DNA from: Phycisphaerae bacterium
Lineage (GTDB): Bacteria; Planctomycetota; Phycisphaerae; Phycisphaerales; UBA1924
Direction: 5' to 3'
Assembly (NCBI GenBank): GCA_030432905.1
Contig: JAUILU010000003.1
Span: 62,001 to 126,000, forward strand
Length of the DNA stretch: 64,000 bases
This document shows, one piece after another, positions 25,230-34,393 of this stretch. The notes beneath the pieces are model-generated. The model was not told the DNA's origin. It ran no database searches and worked only from the letters and a program-made list of their open reading frames with translations. The first letter of the stretch is position 1. The number at the start of each line of letters is the position of its first letter. Position numbers and translations under genes: made by a program.

Positions 25230-26488
25230 CCAACGAACCAACCAACTGGACGTACCCACTGGGCCTCTTTGACGCCTTCGGCATCGAGCTGGAGTACATG
25301 ATCGTGGACCGAGACACGCTCGATGTGCGCCCGATCTGTGACGAGCTCTTTCGCAAGGCGAACGGCTCGGACACTTCAGACGTCGAGCCCGACGGGCCCG
25401 AGGGCACCGTTTCATGGTCGAACGAGCTTGCGCTGCATGTGGTCGAACTGAAAACACAACGACCCGTGCCATCGATCGATGGGCTCGCGGACTCGTTTCA
25501 GGAGCACGTCCGCAGGATCGATGCGCTGCTGGAACCGATGAACGCGCGGCTACTACCCACCGCGATGCACCCGTGGATGGACCCGAACACCCAGACGAAG
25601 CTCTGGCCCCACGAGTACAACGAGATCTACCGCACGTATGACCGGATCTTCGGGTGCAAGGGTCACGGCTGGGGGAATCTCCAGAGCACGCACATCAACT
25701 TACCGTTCGCCAACGACGAAGAGTTCGGGAGGCTCCATGCCGCTCTGCGACTGGTGCTGCCTCTGCTCCCGGCGTTGGCGGCGAGTTCACCGATCGTCAA
25801 CGGTGATTGGTCGCCGATCTCCTGCCACCGGATGGAGGTCTACCGGACCAACTCCAAGCGAGTGCCCATGATGACGGGGCTCGTGGTGCCCGAGCCTGTG
25901 TTTACACGGGCGGCGTACGAGCGAGAGATACTTGGGAAGCTGTACGACGACCTGAAGCCGCTGGACCCGGAGGGCGTGCTGCGCCATGAATTCGCCAACG
26001 CACGCGGCGCGATGGCGCGATTCGACCGGGGTGCGATCGAGATCCGCGTGCTTGATATCCAGGAATGCCCCAAGGCCGACCTCGCGATCGCGGCGCTGAT
26101 TACCGAGGTTGTCCGTGCGGTCGTCGGCGAGCGATGGATGGGCTACGAGGACCAGAAGCTCGTCAAGACCGAGCCCCTGCACGGCGTGCTGCTGGACACG
26201 ATCCGGTACGCGGACCGCACACGGATACGCGAACGGGCTGTCCTCGATGCGTTCGGCGTGAAGCAGAGCATGGTCTGGGCGGCGGATCTTTGGGGTTCGC
26301 TTCTAGAACAGGTCATGCCCGATCATCCGACCTGGTCGCCGATGCTGCGCCGGATGATCAAGACGGGCACACTGGCAAACCGCATCGGGCAGCAGGTCAG
26401 GCGGTTCCCGAACAGAACGGAGTTGCAGGCTGTGTACGGCGAACTCGCCGAGTGTCTGCACAACGGGGAGTTGTACCGTGTCCCCTGA
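25226..26488 (+). CDS. GCS2-family glutamate-cysteine-ligase-like amidoligase
   Basis: This 420-aa carboxylate-amine ligase of the GCS2/YbdK (COG2170) type starts with FGIELEYMIVDRDTLDV and has the HPWMDP, GWGNLQSTHINLPFANDEEF and RFDRGAIEIRVLDIQECPKA motifs of the glutamine-synthetase-like fold. Family members form gamma-glutamyl amides from glutamate, ATP and an amine or amino acid. It is third in a four-gene overlapping operon, after an ATP-grasp ligase and before a deformylase/amidohydrolase, which suggests a multi-step small-molecule pathway rather than glutathione synthesis alone. Confidence 0.85.
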   Translation: MTNEPTNWTYPLGLFDAFGIELEYMIVDRDTLDVRPICDELFRKANGSDTSDVEPDGPEGTVSWSNELALHVVELKTQRPVPSIDGLADSFQEHVRRIDALLEPMNARLLPTAMHPWMDPNTQTKLWPHEYNEIYRTYDRIFGCKGHGWGNLQSTHINLPFANDEEFGRLHAALRLVLPLLPALAASSPIVNGDWSPISCHRMEVYRTNSKRVPMMTGLVVPEPVFTRAAYEREILGKLYDDLKPLDPEGVLRHEFANARGAMARFDRGAIEIRVLDIQECPKADLAIAALITEVVRAVVGERWMGYEDQKLVKTEPLHGVLLDTIRYADRTRIRERAVLDAFGVKQSMVWAADLWGSLLEQVMPDHPTWSPMLRRMIKTGTLANRIGQQVRRFPNRTELQAVYGELAECLHNGELYRVP

Positions 26489-27200
26489 GTCCGCCAGCGG
26501 GCTGCCGGGCTTCATTCTGCTGACCTGCGAGCACGGCGGCCGGGACGTGCCGGATTCATACAAGAGCCTGTTCCGTGGGCAGAAAGAGGTTCTCGACAGC
26601 CACCGGGGCTACGACATCGGTGCCCTTGGCGTCGCGCTGCGGATGGCGTCCCGCCTCGCGGTGCCGATCATTTTCTCGACTGTGACGCGTCTGCTGGTTG
26701 ACCTGAACCGTTCTGACAACGCAGCCGACGTCTTCAGCGAGTTCACGAGGGGCCTTGCCGCTGATGAGCGTGAACGGATCCTCGCGACTCACTACAGACC
26801 CCACCGAGAGCGTGTGGAGCAGTTGGTCACGGCGGCGATCGCATCTGGACATCGCGTGCTTCACCTCGGCGTTCACTCATGCACCGATGAGCTGAACGGA
26901 AACGTGCGAGACCTCGATATCTCGCTGCTGTTTGATGAGGCACGGGGCCTTGAAGCAGAGCTTTGCGATCGGTTCCGGGCGGCGCTCCAGCGGGAAGCAG
27001 GCGGATTGCGGTACCCATTCAACGAGCCGTACCGGGGTGCTGACGATGGACTGACAACGACATTGCGGTCGCGGTTTGCGCCGGAGGAGTATCTGGGGAT
27101 TGAGATCGAGGTTCGGCAGGGCATGGTTCGCAGGGCCGCCGAGCAGAAAGCAGTCGGCGATCTTTTGGCGGTCTCGCTTCGAACCGGGCTAGGCGGCTAA
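26478..27200 (+). CDS. N-formylglutamate amidohydrolase family enzyme
   Basis: This 240-aa FGase-family zinc hydrolase shows ILLTCEHGGRDVP near the N-terminus, VDLNRSDNAADVFSE and HLGVHSCTDELNG, which hold the conserved metal- and substrate-binding residues. In histidine catabolism such enzymes release formate from N-formylglutamate; in operons with ATP-grasp and GCS2 ligases they more likely hydrolyse a related acyl-glutamate. The GTG start overlaps the ligase gene by 11 nt. No other histidine-degradation genes are nearby, which argues against the catabolic role. Confidence 0.85.
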   Translation: MSPESASGLPGFILLTCEHGGRDVPDSYKSLFRGQKEVLDSHRGYDIGALGVALRMASRLAVPIIFSTVTRLLVDLNRSDNAADVFSEFTRGLAADERERILATHYRPHRERVEQLVTAAIASGHRVLHLGVHSCTDELNGNVRDLDISLLFDEARGLEAELCDRFRAALQREAGGLRYPFNEPYRGADDGLTTTLRSRFAPEEYLGIEIEVRQGMVRRAAEQKAVGDLLAVSLRTGLGG

Positions 27201-27228
27201 TCTCCCGGAGAACGCTGGAGGACCACGG

Positions 27229-27969
27229 ATGCCACAGTCTTCGGCACCTGCCGACCGTCTGTACTTTGGATTCAAGCCCGGGCGAGAGCTCGGCGGCAAG
27301 TACGTCATCGAAGGCCTGCTCGGACGGGGCTGGGAGGGCGAGGTCTACCGCGTCGTCGAGAACCGGACGGGTGCGCTCCGCGCTGCGAAGGTGTTCTTCC
27401 CCCAACGAAACAACAACGACCGCGCGGTCAATTTCTACGCCAAGAAGCTCGAGCGGCTCCGCTCATGCCCGATTGTGATCAAGTACCACCACGCCGAGAC
27501 GATCCATCGGCGCGACGAACCGGTGACGGTGCTGATCAGTGAGTACGTCGAGGGCGAGATCCTCGACGACCTCATCCGCCGGGGCCGGGGCAAGCGGCTG
27601 CCGGACTACGAAGCCCTGCGGATCTTCTACGAGCTCGTGGTCGGTTTGGAGAGCATCCACGCCGAGCGTGAGTACCACGGCGATCTGCACACCGGCAACC
27701 TGCTCGTCCAGCGGCGGGGTGTGCACTTCGACGTCAAACTCGTTGACCTTTTCGACCACGGCAGACCCTCGAAAGCAAACGCCCAGTTCGACCTGATGTG
27801 CTCGATCAGACTGCTCTACGACATGCTCGGCGGGCAGAAGAGGTACAGCGCCCTGAGGCCAGAGTTAAAATGGATCATGGGCGGGCTTCGGCAGTCGCTC
27901 GTCCTGAAACGATTCCCGACCGCGGCCAAGCTTCGCACGCACCTAGAACGTTTCGAGTGGCAGCGATAA
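27229..27969 (+). CDS. Protein-kinase-like protein with variant activation motifs
   Basis: This 246-aa eukaryotic-type kinase fold has a glycine loop GRGWEGEVYRV, the ATP-binding Lys in LRAAKVFF, and the catalytic loop HGDLHTGNLLV, which keeps the catalytic Asp and Asn. The DFG motif is replaced by VDLFDHG. No membrane segment or extracellular sensor is present. GGAGG precedes the ATG, 28 nt after the amidohydrolase gene, so it probably ends the operon. A PP2C phosphatase gene converges on it from the other strand, making a plausible writer/eraser pair. Targets are unknown. Confidence 0.78.
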   Translation: MPQSSAPADRLYFGFKPGRELGGKYVIEGLLGRGWEGEVYRVVENRTGALRAAKVFFPQRNNNDRAVNFYAKKLERLRSCPIVIKYHHAETIHRRDEPVTVLISEYVEGEILDDLIRRGRGKRLPDYEALRIFYELVVGLESIHAEREYHGDLHTGNLLVQRRGVHFDVKLVDLFDHGRPSKANAQFDLMCSIRLLYDMLGGQKRYSALRPELKWIMGGLRQSLVLKRFPTAAKLRTHLERFEWQR

Positions 27970-27975
27970 CTCCGG

Positions 27976-28794
27976 CTAGTCGCCTCGTCTGATTGTCGGG
28001 CGGTACATCGCGATCGAGAGATCGTCTGGATGGCCTGTCGGCGAATCTGTCATCGCTCGGCTCGTAAGATCGACCAGCTTGCCCAGAGCCTGCGCCGCGT
28101 TCCCGACTCTGCACGCTGATGAGATCTGGTCGAGTGTGAGGTTGTCTGAGAGCCCGTCGGACGCGACGAGAACGGTGTCCATCGGACGGAGATCGACCGG
28201 CGGGCCGACGTGGACGAACATCTCGGGGAAGCCGAGCACGTTGAGGACGACGCCGCTGTCTTCGTGCGCCTGAGCCTCAGAGGCGTTGATGAGCCCTGCC
28301 TCGACGCCGAAGCCAACGAGCGAGTGCGGGAGCGTCGCAAACCTGATGGCCCCGCGTTGGCCGACGACAACCGAGGGCGAATCGCCCGCATGGAAGACTC
28401 TTGCGACGCCTTCGCTGATGAGCACCGCGGTCAGTGTTGAGCCGGCACCGACGCGTAGATCGGCTACCGCTTCGTTGGCGCGGTCAAACCCCGCGAGGAC
28501 CGCAGACGTGAGGTCTGCATCGCCCGCTTCATCGATCGAGGCAGCCAGGGCTTCGACGGCGGCAGCCGACGCTCGATCGCCCGCGGGCATCCCGCCGCAA
28601 CCGTCGGCGACCGCGAGTAGCACCCCTTCAGACCCCGCTGGCATCACGAGCACTGCGTCTTCGTTGGTCTCAGGTCTGGCTGGGGAGGACACCGAGGTTG
28701 CAGCCAGCGCCGCGTGCTCGTAACGACGGAGCACCTTGTCCCCTCCACCTGAGTGTACGAAAGGCTGCGTCAAACTCTCGGGCGGGTTCGCCAT
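27976..28794 (-). CDS. PP2C-family serine/threonine phosphatase
   Basis: The metal-binding motifs of PP2C are visible in order: ETNEDAVLV, AVADGCGGMPAGDRAS, VLVASDGLSDNLT and GHPDDLSIAMY. Length is usual for a stand-alone cytoplasmic enzyme. The track start is at 28815, but MANPPESLT at 28794 is a more likely first residue. It is convergent with the kinase-like gene with only 6 bp between stops, and divergent from the deoxyhypusine-synthase-like gene. It probably reverses phosphorylation by the neighbouring kinase or a related one. Confidence 0.82.
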   Translation of the reverse strand: MANPPESLTQPFVHSGGGDKVLRRYEHAALAATSVSSPARPETNEDAVLVMPAGSEGVLLAVADGCGGMPAGDRASAAAVEALAASIDEAGDADLTSAVLAGFDRANEAVADLRVGAGSTLTAVLISEGVARVFHAGDSPSVVVGQRGAIRFATLPHSLVGFGVEAGLINASEAQAHEDSGVVLNVLGFPEMFVHVGPPVDLRPMDTVLVASDGLSDNLTLDQISSACRVGNAAQALGKLVDLTSRAMTDSPTGHPDDLSIAMYRPTIRRGD

Positions 28795-28967
28795 CGGACA
28801 GATTGTCTCCAGCAAGGCAGGGGTGAAACCTGCTCAGGTAGTCTATTCTCAAGTTCGCATGGACACTCCCTGTGCGGTTCATTGGGAGGTCGGCGTTGAT
28901 TTTGGCCTATGTGGCGACAAGAGATCGGTGACAGGCGGCTCACCCAGAGCCTGAGGATGGGGCAAGC

Positions 28968-29939
28968 ATGACTATTCGGGCATTCATCGACGAGCACTTC
29001 CGTCACTTTAACGCCGCGGCTCTCCGCGACGCCGCGATCGCCTTCGAGGAGTGCATCGACTCGGAAGGGCAGATGCTGATCACGCTCGCCGGCGCGATGA
29101 GCACGGGCGAGCTCGGCCGCTCTCTCGCCGAGATGATCCGCCAGGACAAGGTCCACGCGATCTGCTGCACCGGCGCCAACCTAGAGGAAGACTTGTTCAA
29201 CCTCGTCGCACACACGCAGTACCGACGAGTCCCCCACTACCGGGACCTGACGCCCGACGAGGAGCAGGCTTTGCTCGATGAAGGGCTCGCTCGCGTGACC
29301 GACACCTGCATCCCGGAAGAAGCAGCGATCAGGAAAATAGAGCGCCACCTCATCCCCCTTTGGAAGCAAGCCGACACGGACGGCAAGCGTCACCTGCCCC
29401 ATGAGTATCTCTACCAGCTCATCCGATCCGGCACACTCGAACCGGAATACGAGGCGGACCCGGCCAACTCGTGGCTGCTGGAAGCCTGCGCCAAGAACCT
29501 GCCGATCTTTGTGCCGGGCTGGGAAGACTCAACTCTGGGCAACATCTTCACCGCACGCGTGCTCGACGGCACGCTCTCGTCCACCGACCCAGTCCTGCCC
29601 GGCACCGAGTACATGCGCTCGATCGCGGGCTGGTACCGCGAGCGCGCCGGCGACCCGCGTGCACCCGGCTTCTTCCAGATCGGCGGCGGTATCGCGGGCG
29701 ACTTCCCGATCTGCGTTGTCCCCATGCTGCTCTACGACCTGAAAGAAGATATCCCGCTCTGGTCGTACTTCTGCCAGATCAGCGACAGCACCACCAGCTA
29801 CGGCTCATACTCCGGTGCTGAGCCGAACGAGAAAATCACGTGGGGCAAACTGGGCCGTGAAACCCCGCGGTTCATCGTCGAATCCGACGCGACCATCGTT
29901 GCGCCGCTGATCTTTGGCTACATCCTGGGCGCCGAGTGA
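28968..29939 (+). CDS. Bacterial deoxyhypusine-synthase homologue
   Basis: This 323-aa member of the deoxyhypusine synthase family has the NAD-site segment LITLAGAMSTGELGRSLAEM, IGGGIAGDFPICVVPML, and YGSYSGAEPNEKITWGKLG. The WGK lysine corresponds to the catalytic Lys of the human enzyme. Since bacteria lack eIF5A, family members in bacteria are thought to act on spermidine to make other polyamines (homospermidine-type chemistry) rather than hypusine. GGGGC lies just upstream of the ATG. The 150-bp divergent region to the phosphatase shows no riboswitch I can name. Confidence 0.85.
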   Translation: MTIRAFIDEHFRHFNAAALRDAAIAFEECIDSEGQMLITLAGAMSTGELGRSLAEMIRQDKVHAICCTGANLEEDLFNLVAHTQYRRVPHYRDLTPDEEQALLDEGLARVTDTCIPEEAAIRKIERHLIPLWKQADTDGKRHLPHEYLYQLIRSGTLEPEYEADPANSWLLEACAKNLPIFVPGWEDSTLGNIFTARVLDGTLSSTDPVLPGTEYMRSIAGWYRERAGDPRAPGFFQIGGGIAGDFPICVVPMLLYDLKEDIPLWSYFCQISDSTTSYGSYSGAEPNEKITWGKLGRETPRFIVESDATIVAPLIFGYILGAE

Positions 29940-30015
29940 GAACGAACGCACACACCGAGTTACAGAATTGAAGAGATGTCAATCACTCAGTGCCGCCCGG
30001 TTTGAGCTAGCACAC

Positions 30016-31260
30016 TCACTCTCTTTCGGTGCGAGTCCATGCGGTTTGTCTTTCCCCGACTAGCTTGACGTAGAGAAGAGGTTTACTAAGCACATACTGG
30101 ATTATTCTGGCCACATCACCGATTCGCAGTAGCTCACTGCCGGCAGCCCATATCGCAACCAACACACCAACCGCCAGAAAAGCCAGAGAAATCGAGGCGG
30201 TTACGAGCACTGCTCTAGACACCACCGCCGATTCAGCGGCCAAATCGAACGAAACCAGCAGTGCCGCCGCACTCCAAACACTGACTGCAACAAACAAATG
30301 AAGACACAACGGGGGGACGCTCAGGTCGAGAGCCATAAGAAATGTCCGCCATGATCTGAGACCGCGGAACAACAATGGCAGGCTGTACGCAAAGATCATC
30401 CGGACGTGGCCGTGCTCCCAGCGCAGATGTTGCGTGTTGTGACCTGTGTAGGTTGACGGTGTAGGAGAGCTGACAAACAGGCGAGTTGAATAGTGTGGTG
30501 GATGACCCTGGTGGGCCAGATCGAGCCCAAGCCTCATATCTTCTACCGTCTCACCGGAAGCAAGCATCTCCGGCGTTACCAGATCAAACGGGAATGCCAT
30601 CCCGGTTCCCCCGAGTTGGCAGCTGCCGCCCATCTTCTGAAGGCCGCTGTTCCGGACCAAGCCTCGGACACGGAATGCAAACGCTGCTATCCGTTCTCGA
30701 GCCGGTGCATGAACGGGCGGCTCGAGCAGATAGACCATCTGCAGCGGCTGATTCAATCTGGCACACTCACTAAAGAAAGCCCGAACTGATTGATGTCTCA
30801 CAGGTGCATTGATTACGCAGTCCGCGTCCAGCACCATGACAACCTGGGGCGGCTCATCTAGGTTTGCAAGATGGCTTAGAGCCGCCGAGAGCGCAAACCC
30901 TTTGCCGCGAAGGTCATCATCGAAGCGTTCGATCACATCTACACCAGCTGACCTAGCGATCTCAGCGGTATCGTCGGTGCAGTTGTCTGCGACAACCACG
31001 ATGTGGGTTTCTGGTGGCAACGCTGTACGAGCAGAACACAGTGTCGCCGCGATCATCTTTGTTTCGTTATGTGCCGGAATAACAACTGCCGTCCGAACGG
31101 GCTCGACTGAGTGACGCGTCGGATCGGGACCGAGCTTAAGGAATCGACGGGCAGGAGCCGCACCAAAGAGAATGCAAAGTAAAAAGAATCCCGAGAGCGC
31201 AGCATGGAGACCGGCAATCACAGCACCAACAAGTAGCAGAATGAATACAGCTGCACTCAT
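30016..31260 (-). CDS. Membrane-bound family 2 glycosyltransferase
   Basis: This 414-aa GT2 has an N-terminal transmembrane helix, the GT-A core (AVVIPAHNETKMIA, VVVADNCTDDTAE, VVMVLDADCVINA with the DxD, QLGGTGMAFPFDL, ETVEDMRLGLDL) and a HLRWEHGHV motif in place of the usual QxxRW, followed by three C-terminal membrane helices. The layout suggests a polymerising or lipid-linked sugar transferase at the inner membrane. It overlaps the upstream GT4 gene by 4 nt (ATGA), so the two enzymes are made together, probably for an exopolysaccharide. Confidence 0.85.
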   Translation of the reverse strand: MSAAVFILLLVGAVIAGLHAALSGFFLLCILFGAAPARRFLKLGPDPTRHSVEPVRTAVVIPAHNETKMIAATLCSARTALPPETHIVVVADNCTDDTAEIARSAGVDVIERFDDDLRGKGFALSAALSHLANLDEPPQVVMVLDADCVINAPVRHQSVRAFFSECARLNQPLQMVYLLEPPVHAPARERIAAFAFRVRGLVRNSGLQKMGGSCQLGGTGMAFPFDLVTPEMLASGETVEDMRLGLDLAHQGHPPHYSTRLFVSSPTPSTYTGHNTQHLRWEHGHVRMIFAYSLPLLFRGLRSWRTFLMALDLSVPPLCLHLFVAVSVWSAAALLVSFDLAAESAVVSRAVLVTASISLAFLAVGVLVAIWAAGSELLRIGDVARIIQYVLSKPLLYVKLVGERQTAWTRTERE

Positions 31261-32450
31261 TCTGTAAACCGTTCGATGAGTGGCGCCACGGCGGCGTCGA
31301 TGTTGTGCTGCGCAGCAACTGCTGCTCGCCCGTGCTCACCCATTACACGAAGCGACCGCTCATCGGAGTCAAAGCACTCTCGAATAGCAGCCGCGAGCGC
31401 ATCAAGATCCCCTGCGGGAACGAGCCAACCGTTCACGCCGGGCTTGACAAGTTCGGGGATGCCCGCGATCGAGGTGGCAATGACGGGACGCCCAAGCGCA
31501 AACGCTTCCATGATGGCGACGGGTAGCCCTTCACCGAAGCTGGCCATCGCAACGGCACGCGCTGCAATCATGTGTTCGCGCACCGTGGCGGCGTCGATCC
31601 AGCCTGTGATCTCTACCCGGTCCTGCAAACCACAGTCAGATACTTGTTGCTCGATTTCCGAGCGCAACTCACCGTCGCCGCAGAGCACAAGACGTGCATC
31701 GGGATAGTCCGGAGCAATACGTGAGAACGCATCAACCAACAACGGCACGCCTTTCTGCGGTGACAGCCGCCCCACGAACACAAGATTGTTTGAATGTAAT
31801 GAGGAAGGCGGCACTTGATCTAAAAAGAGCGAATCTACACCACACCGAACGATCTGCACTTTGGGCCAGTGCTCAGTCGGGAGAAACCGACGGAGCTGAG
31901 CACCCGTGTAGTGGCTAATACAAGCCACGAACTCTGCATCGATAGCTTTCTCGGCGAGCTGGTAGCCGCGAGGCGAGTCCCACTCGTCAGGCCCGTGGAT
32001 CGTGAAGCTGTAGCGAGGACCACCGAGACGTCGGCAGTACCGCGCGACAGCGGCGGGGTTGGTCCCGAAGTGCGCGTGGAGATGGTTGATATCTCGACGA
32101 GCACACCGGCGAAGCAGCCAACATGCCTGGGCAACATATACGAAATGCTTCAAACCAAGAGGTGTACGAATCGCAGATGCAAGTGCAATGAATATCGTGC
32201 GGATGAACGAGATTGGTTTCGATAGCGCGACCAGTAGTGTGTGAGCCAATACCTCGGCAGGCGAGTGAAGCAACACTTCTGTTTTTGTGCTCTCAGTGTG
32301 GTCATCCGGGTCGACAAACCCGTCGGCCGAGGCACGGATACTGAACCGATGAACTTCAATCCCTGCTCGCTCAAGAGCCGCGATCTCACGCCTGATAAAC
32401 GTATGACTAACCGACGGGTACTGGTTGACAAGATACGCGACACGCGTCAT
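31257..32450 (-). CDS. GT4-family glycosyltransferase
   Basis: This GT-B enzyme starts MTRVAYLVNQYPSVSHTFIRREI, typical of colanic-acid/exopolysaccharide GT4 enzymes. The middle has HLHAHFGTNPAAVA and FTIHGPDEWD; the C-terminal donor site has VGRLSPQKGVPLLVDAF and EGLPVAIMEAFALGRPVIAT. I use the ATG at 32450 instead of the track start at 32510, which adds 20 residues unlike the family. It is the first gene of a two-gene operon with the GT2. Confidence 0.87.
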   Translation of the reverse strand: MTRVAYLVNQYPSVSHTFIRREIAALERAGIEVHRFSIRASADGFVDPDDHTESTKTEVLLHSPAEVLAHTLLVALSKPISFIRTIFIALASAIRTPLGLKHFVYVAQACWLLRRCARRDINHLHAHFGTNPAAVARYCRRLGGPRYSFTIHGPDEWDSPRGYQLAEKAIDAEFVACISHYTGAQLRRFLPTEHWPKVQIVRCGVDSLFLDQVPPSSLHSNNLVFVGRLSPQKGVPLLVDAFSRIAPDYPDARLVLCGDGELRSEIEQQVSDCGLQDRVEITGWIDAATVREHMIAARAVAMASFGEGLPVAIMEAFALGRPVIATSIAGIPELVKPGVNGWLVPAGDLDALAAAIRECFDSDERSLRVMGEHGRAAVAAQHNIDAAVAPLIERFTE

Positions 32451-32794
32451 GACGTTGAATTTTCTGCTTGCTGGACGATGATCTGAACGGTGCCCAACAG
32501 CAGCCGCCACGAGAGCAACGATGACCTCTATCAGAAGCAGTAGTGTAGATTGTCACAGCCATTTACAAAAGCCCAAAACACCTGCTGTGGGCAGCTGGCC
32601 CGCCGAAGTACCGTGGGGGGCCAAAAAATCTTAAGATTGCGAGCTAGATCGGTGTGTAACTGGGCAATTTCAAAAAAGAGAGTAAGCTGGTGTGAATCTG
32701 CCGCAACACCCACTCTGCGCACACCACCCAATCCCATGTGCCTGCACAGTTTACAGCAGCAACCGCCCTCGCGAACACTCCTCTTGGTTGGCGT
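32451..32794. other. Intergenic region without a supported gene
   Basis: About 340 bp upstream of the GT4 gene and downstream of the Kelch gene, both on the minus strand. It contains an inverted repeat TGGCCC...GGGCCA (32596-32622) next to an A6 run that is on the wrong side for a terminator of either strand. The 68-aa track ORF here shows no protein-like features. I see no promoter strong enough to call. Confidence 0.4.
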
Positions 32795-33859
32795 TTAGTT
32801 GCTGTCGCCACGCAAGAGTGTGACCCAGTCTTGGTAGCGGCCGCTTGCTGAGTTTCCAAACCCAAAGATGATGTTACCAGTCTTGGGATCAGCGAACCCG
32901 AAACCGGACGAACGCTTTGGAGGGCACTGTCCTTCTTCGGCCTGAGTGAGTTTCCAAGATTCATCGTCGCGTTCGATCCAGACGACACCGTCAACATTGG
33001 ACCGAGCATCGGCGGTGCCGCACCAAACTGCCAACCTGTCGTTCACATCGTCGAATGCGAAGCAAGGATTCCGACGCCCCTCGATGCCCTCTGGAATAGA
33101 TACCTGGTTCCATCCGGGACTCTTAGCTCGTGTATTCAGCGTCCACACATCGCTCGCCATTGGCATCTGATTACCGGATGCCGCTTCGAGCTGACCGGAA
33201 AAAAGAACGAGCAGACCGGTCTCAGAATCAAATCCGTAGGCGAACCCGAACCGAGGCGCAGGCGATGACTCGTTGTTGATCTCGTTCCATACAACTTCGC
33301 CGTCTTCGTTGAACTCACCGAGCCATGTATCCCCTCTGAATCCCTGATGGGATACTCCTAGCGTCACAATGAACCTCTCCGACTTTGGATCGAAGACGAA
33401 CGCGTGCAGTGCGCGGGGCGAGGGGGCGTTGATCTGTTCGATTCGTTCAAACGAGAGCGTGTCTTCTTTGTAGGTTGCGCGGTACAGCTCGTTGTTGCAG
33501 ACAAACCTGCCGTCGTAACCACCGAATAGATACGCCTCGCTGCTCTGATCGGTAAGTGCGACACGCATCGAGCCGCCGCCAGCGGGGACATCGCCCTCGG
33601 TTTGTAGCATCTGCCACGACAACTGGCCGACGTCGTACACCCAGGCATCGGAGAGCGGGCTCATCTGTGGTTCATATCCAGAACCAGCATACAGCACCAC
33701 ATTGTCGCCGAATTGCATGACACTCGCGTGCTCGCGGGCCTCGGGGCCTTCGTCTTCCCATGTCACACGCTCGCCCCACTCAGCCGGCGGTTCAAGCCCA
33801 ACTGGAATCGCGGCGAGGGTAATGGAGATTCCGATACACAACGATGGGAGAGTGAGCAT
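32795..33859 (-). CDS. Secreted Kelch-type beta-propeller protein
   Basis: This 354-aa exported protein (signal region LPSLCIGISITLAAIPVG) has Kelch/galactose-oxidase-type repeats: REHASVMQFGDNVVLYAGSG, SDAWVYDVGQLSW, YLFGGYDGRF, SDVWTLNTRAKSPGW and SSGFGFADPKTGNIIFGFGN. Unlike its secreted neighbours it has no GC-dockerin and ends VTLLRGDSN. Function is likely binding; no enzymatic residues can be assigned. It precedes the glycosyltransferase pair on the same strand but is 340 bp away. Confidence 0.75.
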   Translation of the reverse strand: MLTLPSLCIGISITLAAIPVGLEPPAEWGERVTWEDEGPEAREHASVMQFGDNVVLYAGSGYEPQMSPLSDAWVYDVGQLSWQMLQTEGDVPAGGGSMRVALTDQSSEAYLFGGYDGRFVCNNELYRATYKEDTLSFERIEQINAPSPRALHAFVFDPKSERFIVTLGVSHQGFRGDTWLGEFNEDGEVVWNEINNESSPAPRFGFAYGFDSETGLLVLFSGQLEAASGNQMPMASDVWTLNTRAKSPGWNQVSIPEGIEGRRNPCFAFDDVNDRLAVWCGTADARSNVDGVVWIERDDESWKLTQAEEGQCPPKRSSGFGFADPKTGNIIFGFGNSASGRYQDWVTLLRGDSN

Positions 33860-34020
33860 GCCACTGGTAGTGCCTAGAAACGTTCTGGTTGCACCACGAA
33901 CATCACTCTAAATGCTCACTCTGTAAAGCCCCTCAAGGCTTCGTAACAGCACCTAAACCAGTTGTGATACACTGAACCGCATCACCCCGCCGGAGTTCGG
34001 CGAGATTCGGAGACCACCCG

Positions 34021-34389
34021 ATGCCCACCACCACACCGGAACACGACGCACGCATCGCCAGCATGACATTCTCCTCCGTCTATCCGCACTATGTCACGAA
34101 AGTCGAAAAGAAGAACCGGACCAAGCAGGAACTCCACCAAGTCATCACATGGCTCACGGGCTTTGACGATGCAAAGATTAATAAGCTCATTGACGAAGAA
34201 GTAACCTTCGAGACTTTCTTCAAGCGAGCCAAACTCAACAAGAACGCCCACCTCATCAAGGGCGTTATCTGCGGCTACCGCGTTGAAGAGATCGAGAACC
34301 CGCTCACGCAACAAACACGCTACCTCGACAAGCTCGTCGATGAACTCGCCAAGGGTAAGAAGATGGAGAAGATTCTCCGCGAGGCATGA
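34021..34389 (+). CDS. DUF2200 family protein
   Basis: This 122-aa soluble protein matches the DUF2200 pattern I know: [45 protein letters not shown] and the C-terminal [20 protein letters not shown]. The family is widespread and uncharacterised. The gene is convergent with the FG-GAP protein gene, 4 bp between stops, and has no operon partners. Confidence 0.85.
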   Translation: MPTTTPEHDARIASMTFSSVYPHYVTKVEKKNRTKQELHQVITWLTGFDDAKINKLIDEEVTFETFFKRAKLNKNAHLIKGVICGYRVEEIENPLTQQTRYLDKLVDELAKGKKMEKILREA

Positions 34390-34393
34390 ACCG

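Noticed and set aside
24465-25472. 335-aa minus-strand ORF opposite the ATP-grasp gene
   Set aside because: It is a shadow ORF over two well-supported plus-strand genes.
32531-32737. 68-aa minus-strand ORF in the intergenic region
   Set aside because: No ribosome site, no protein-like pattern, and the sequence looks like ordinary non-coding DNA.
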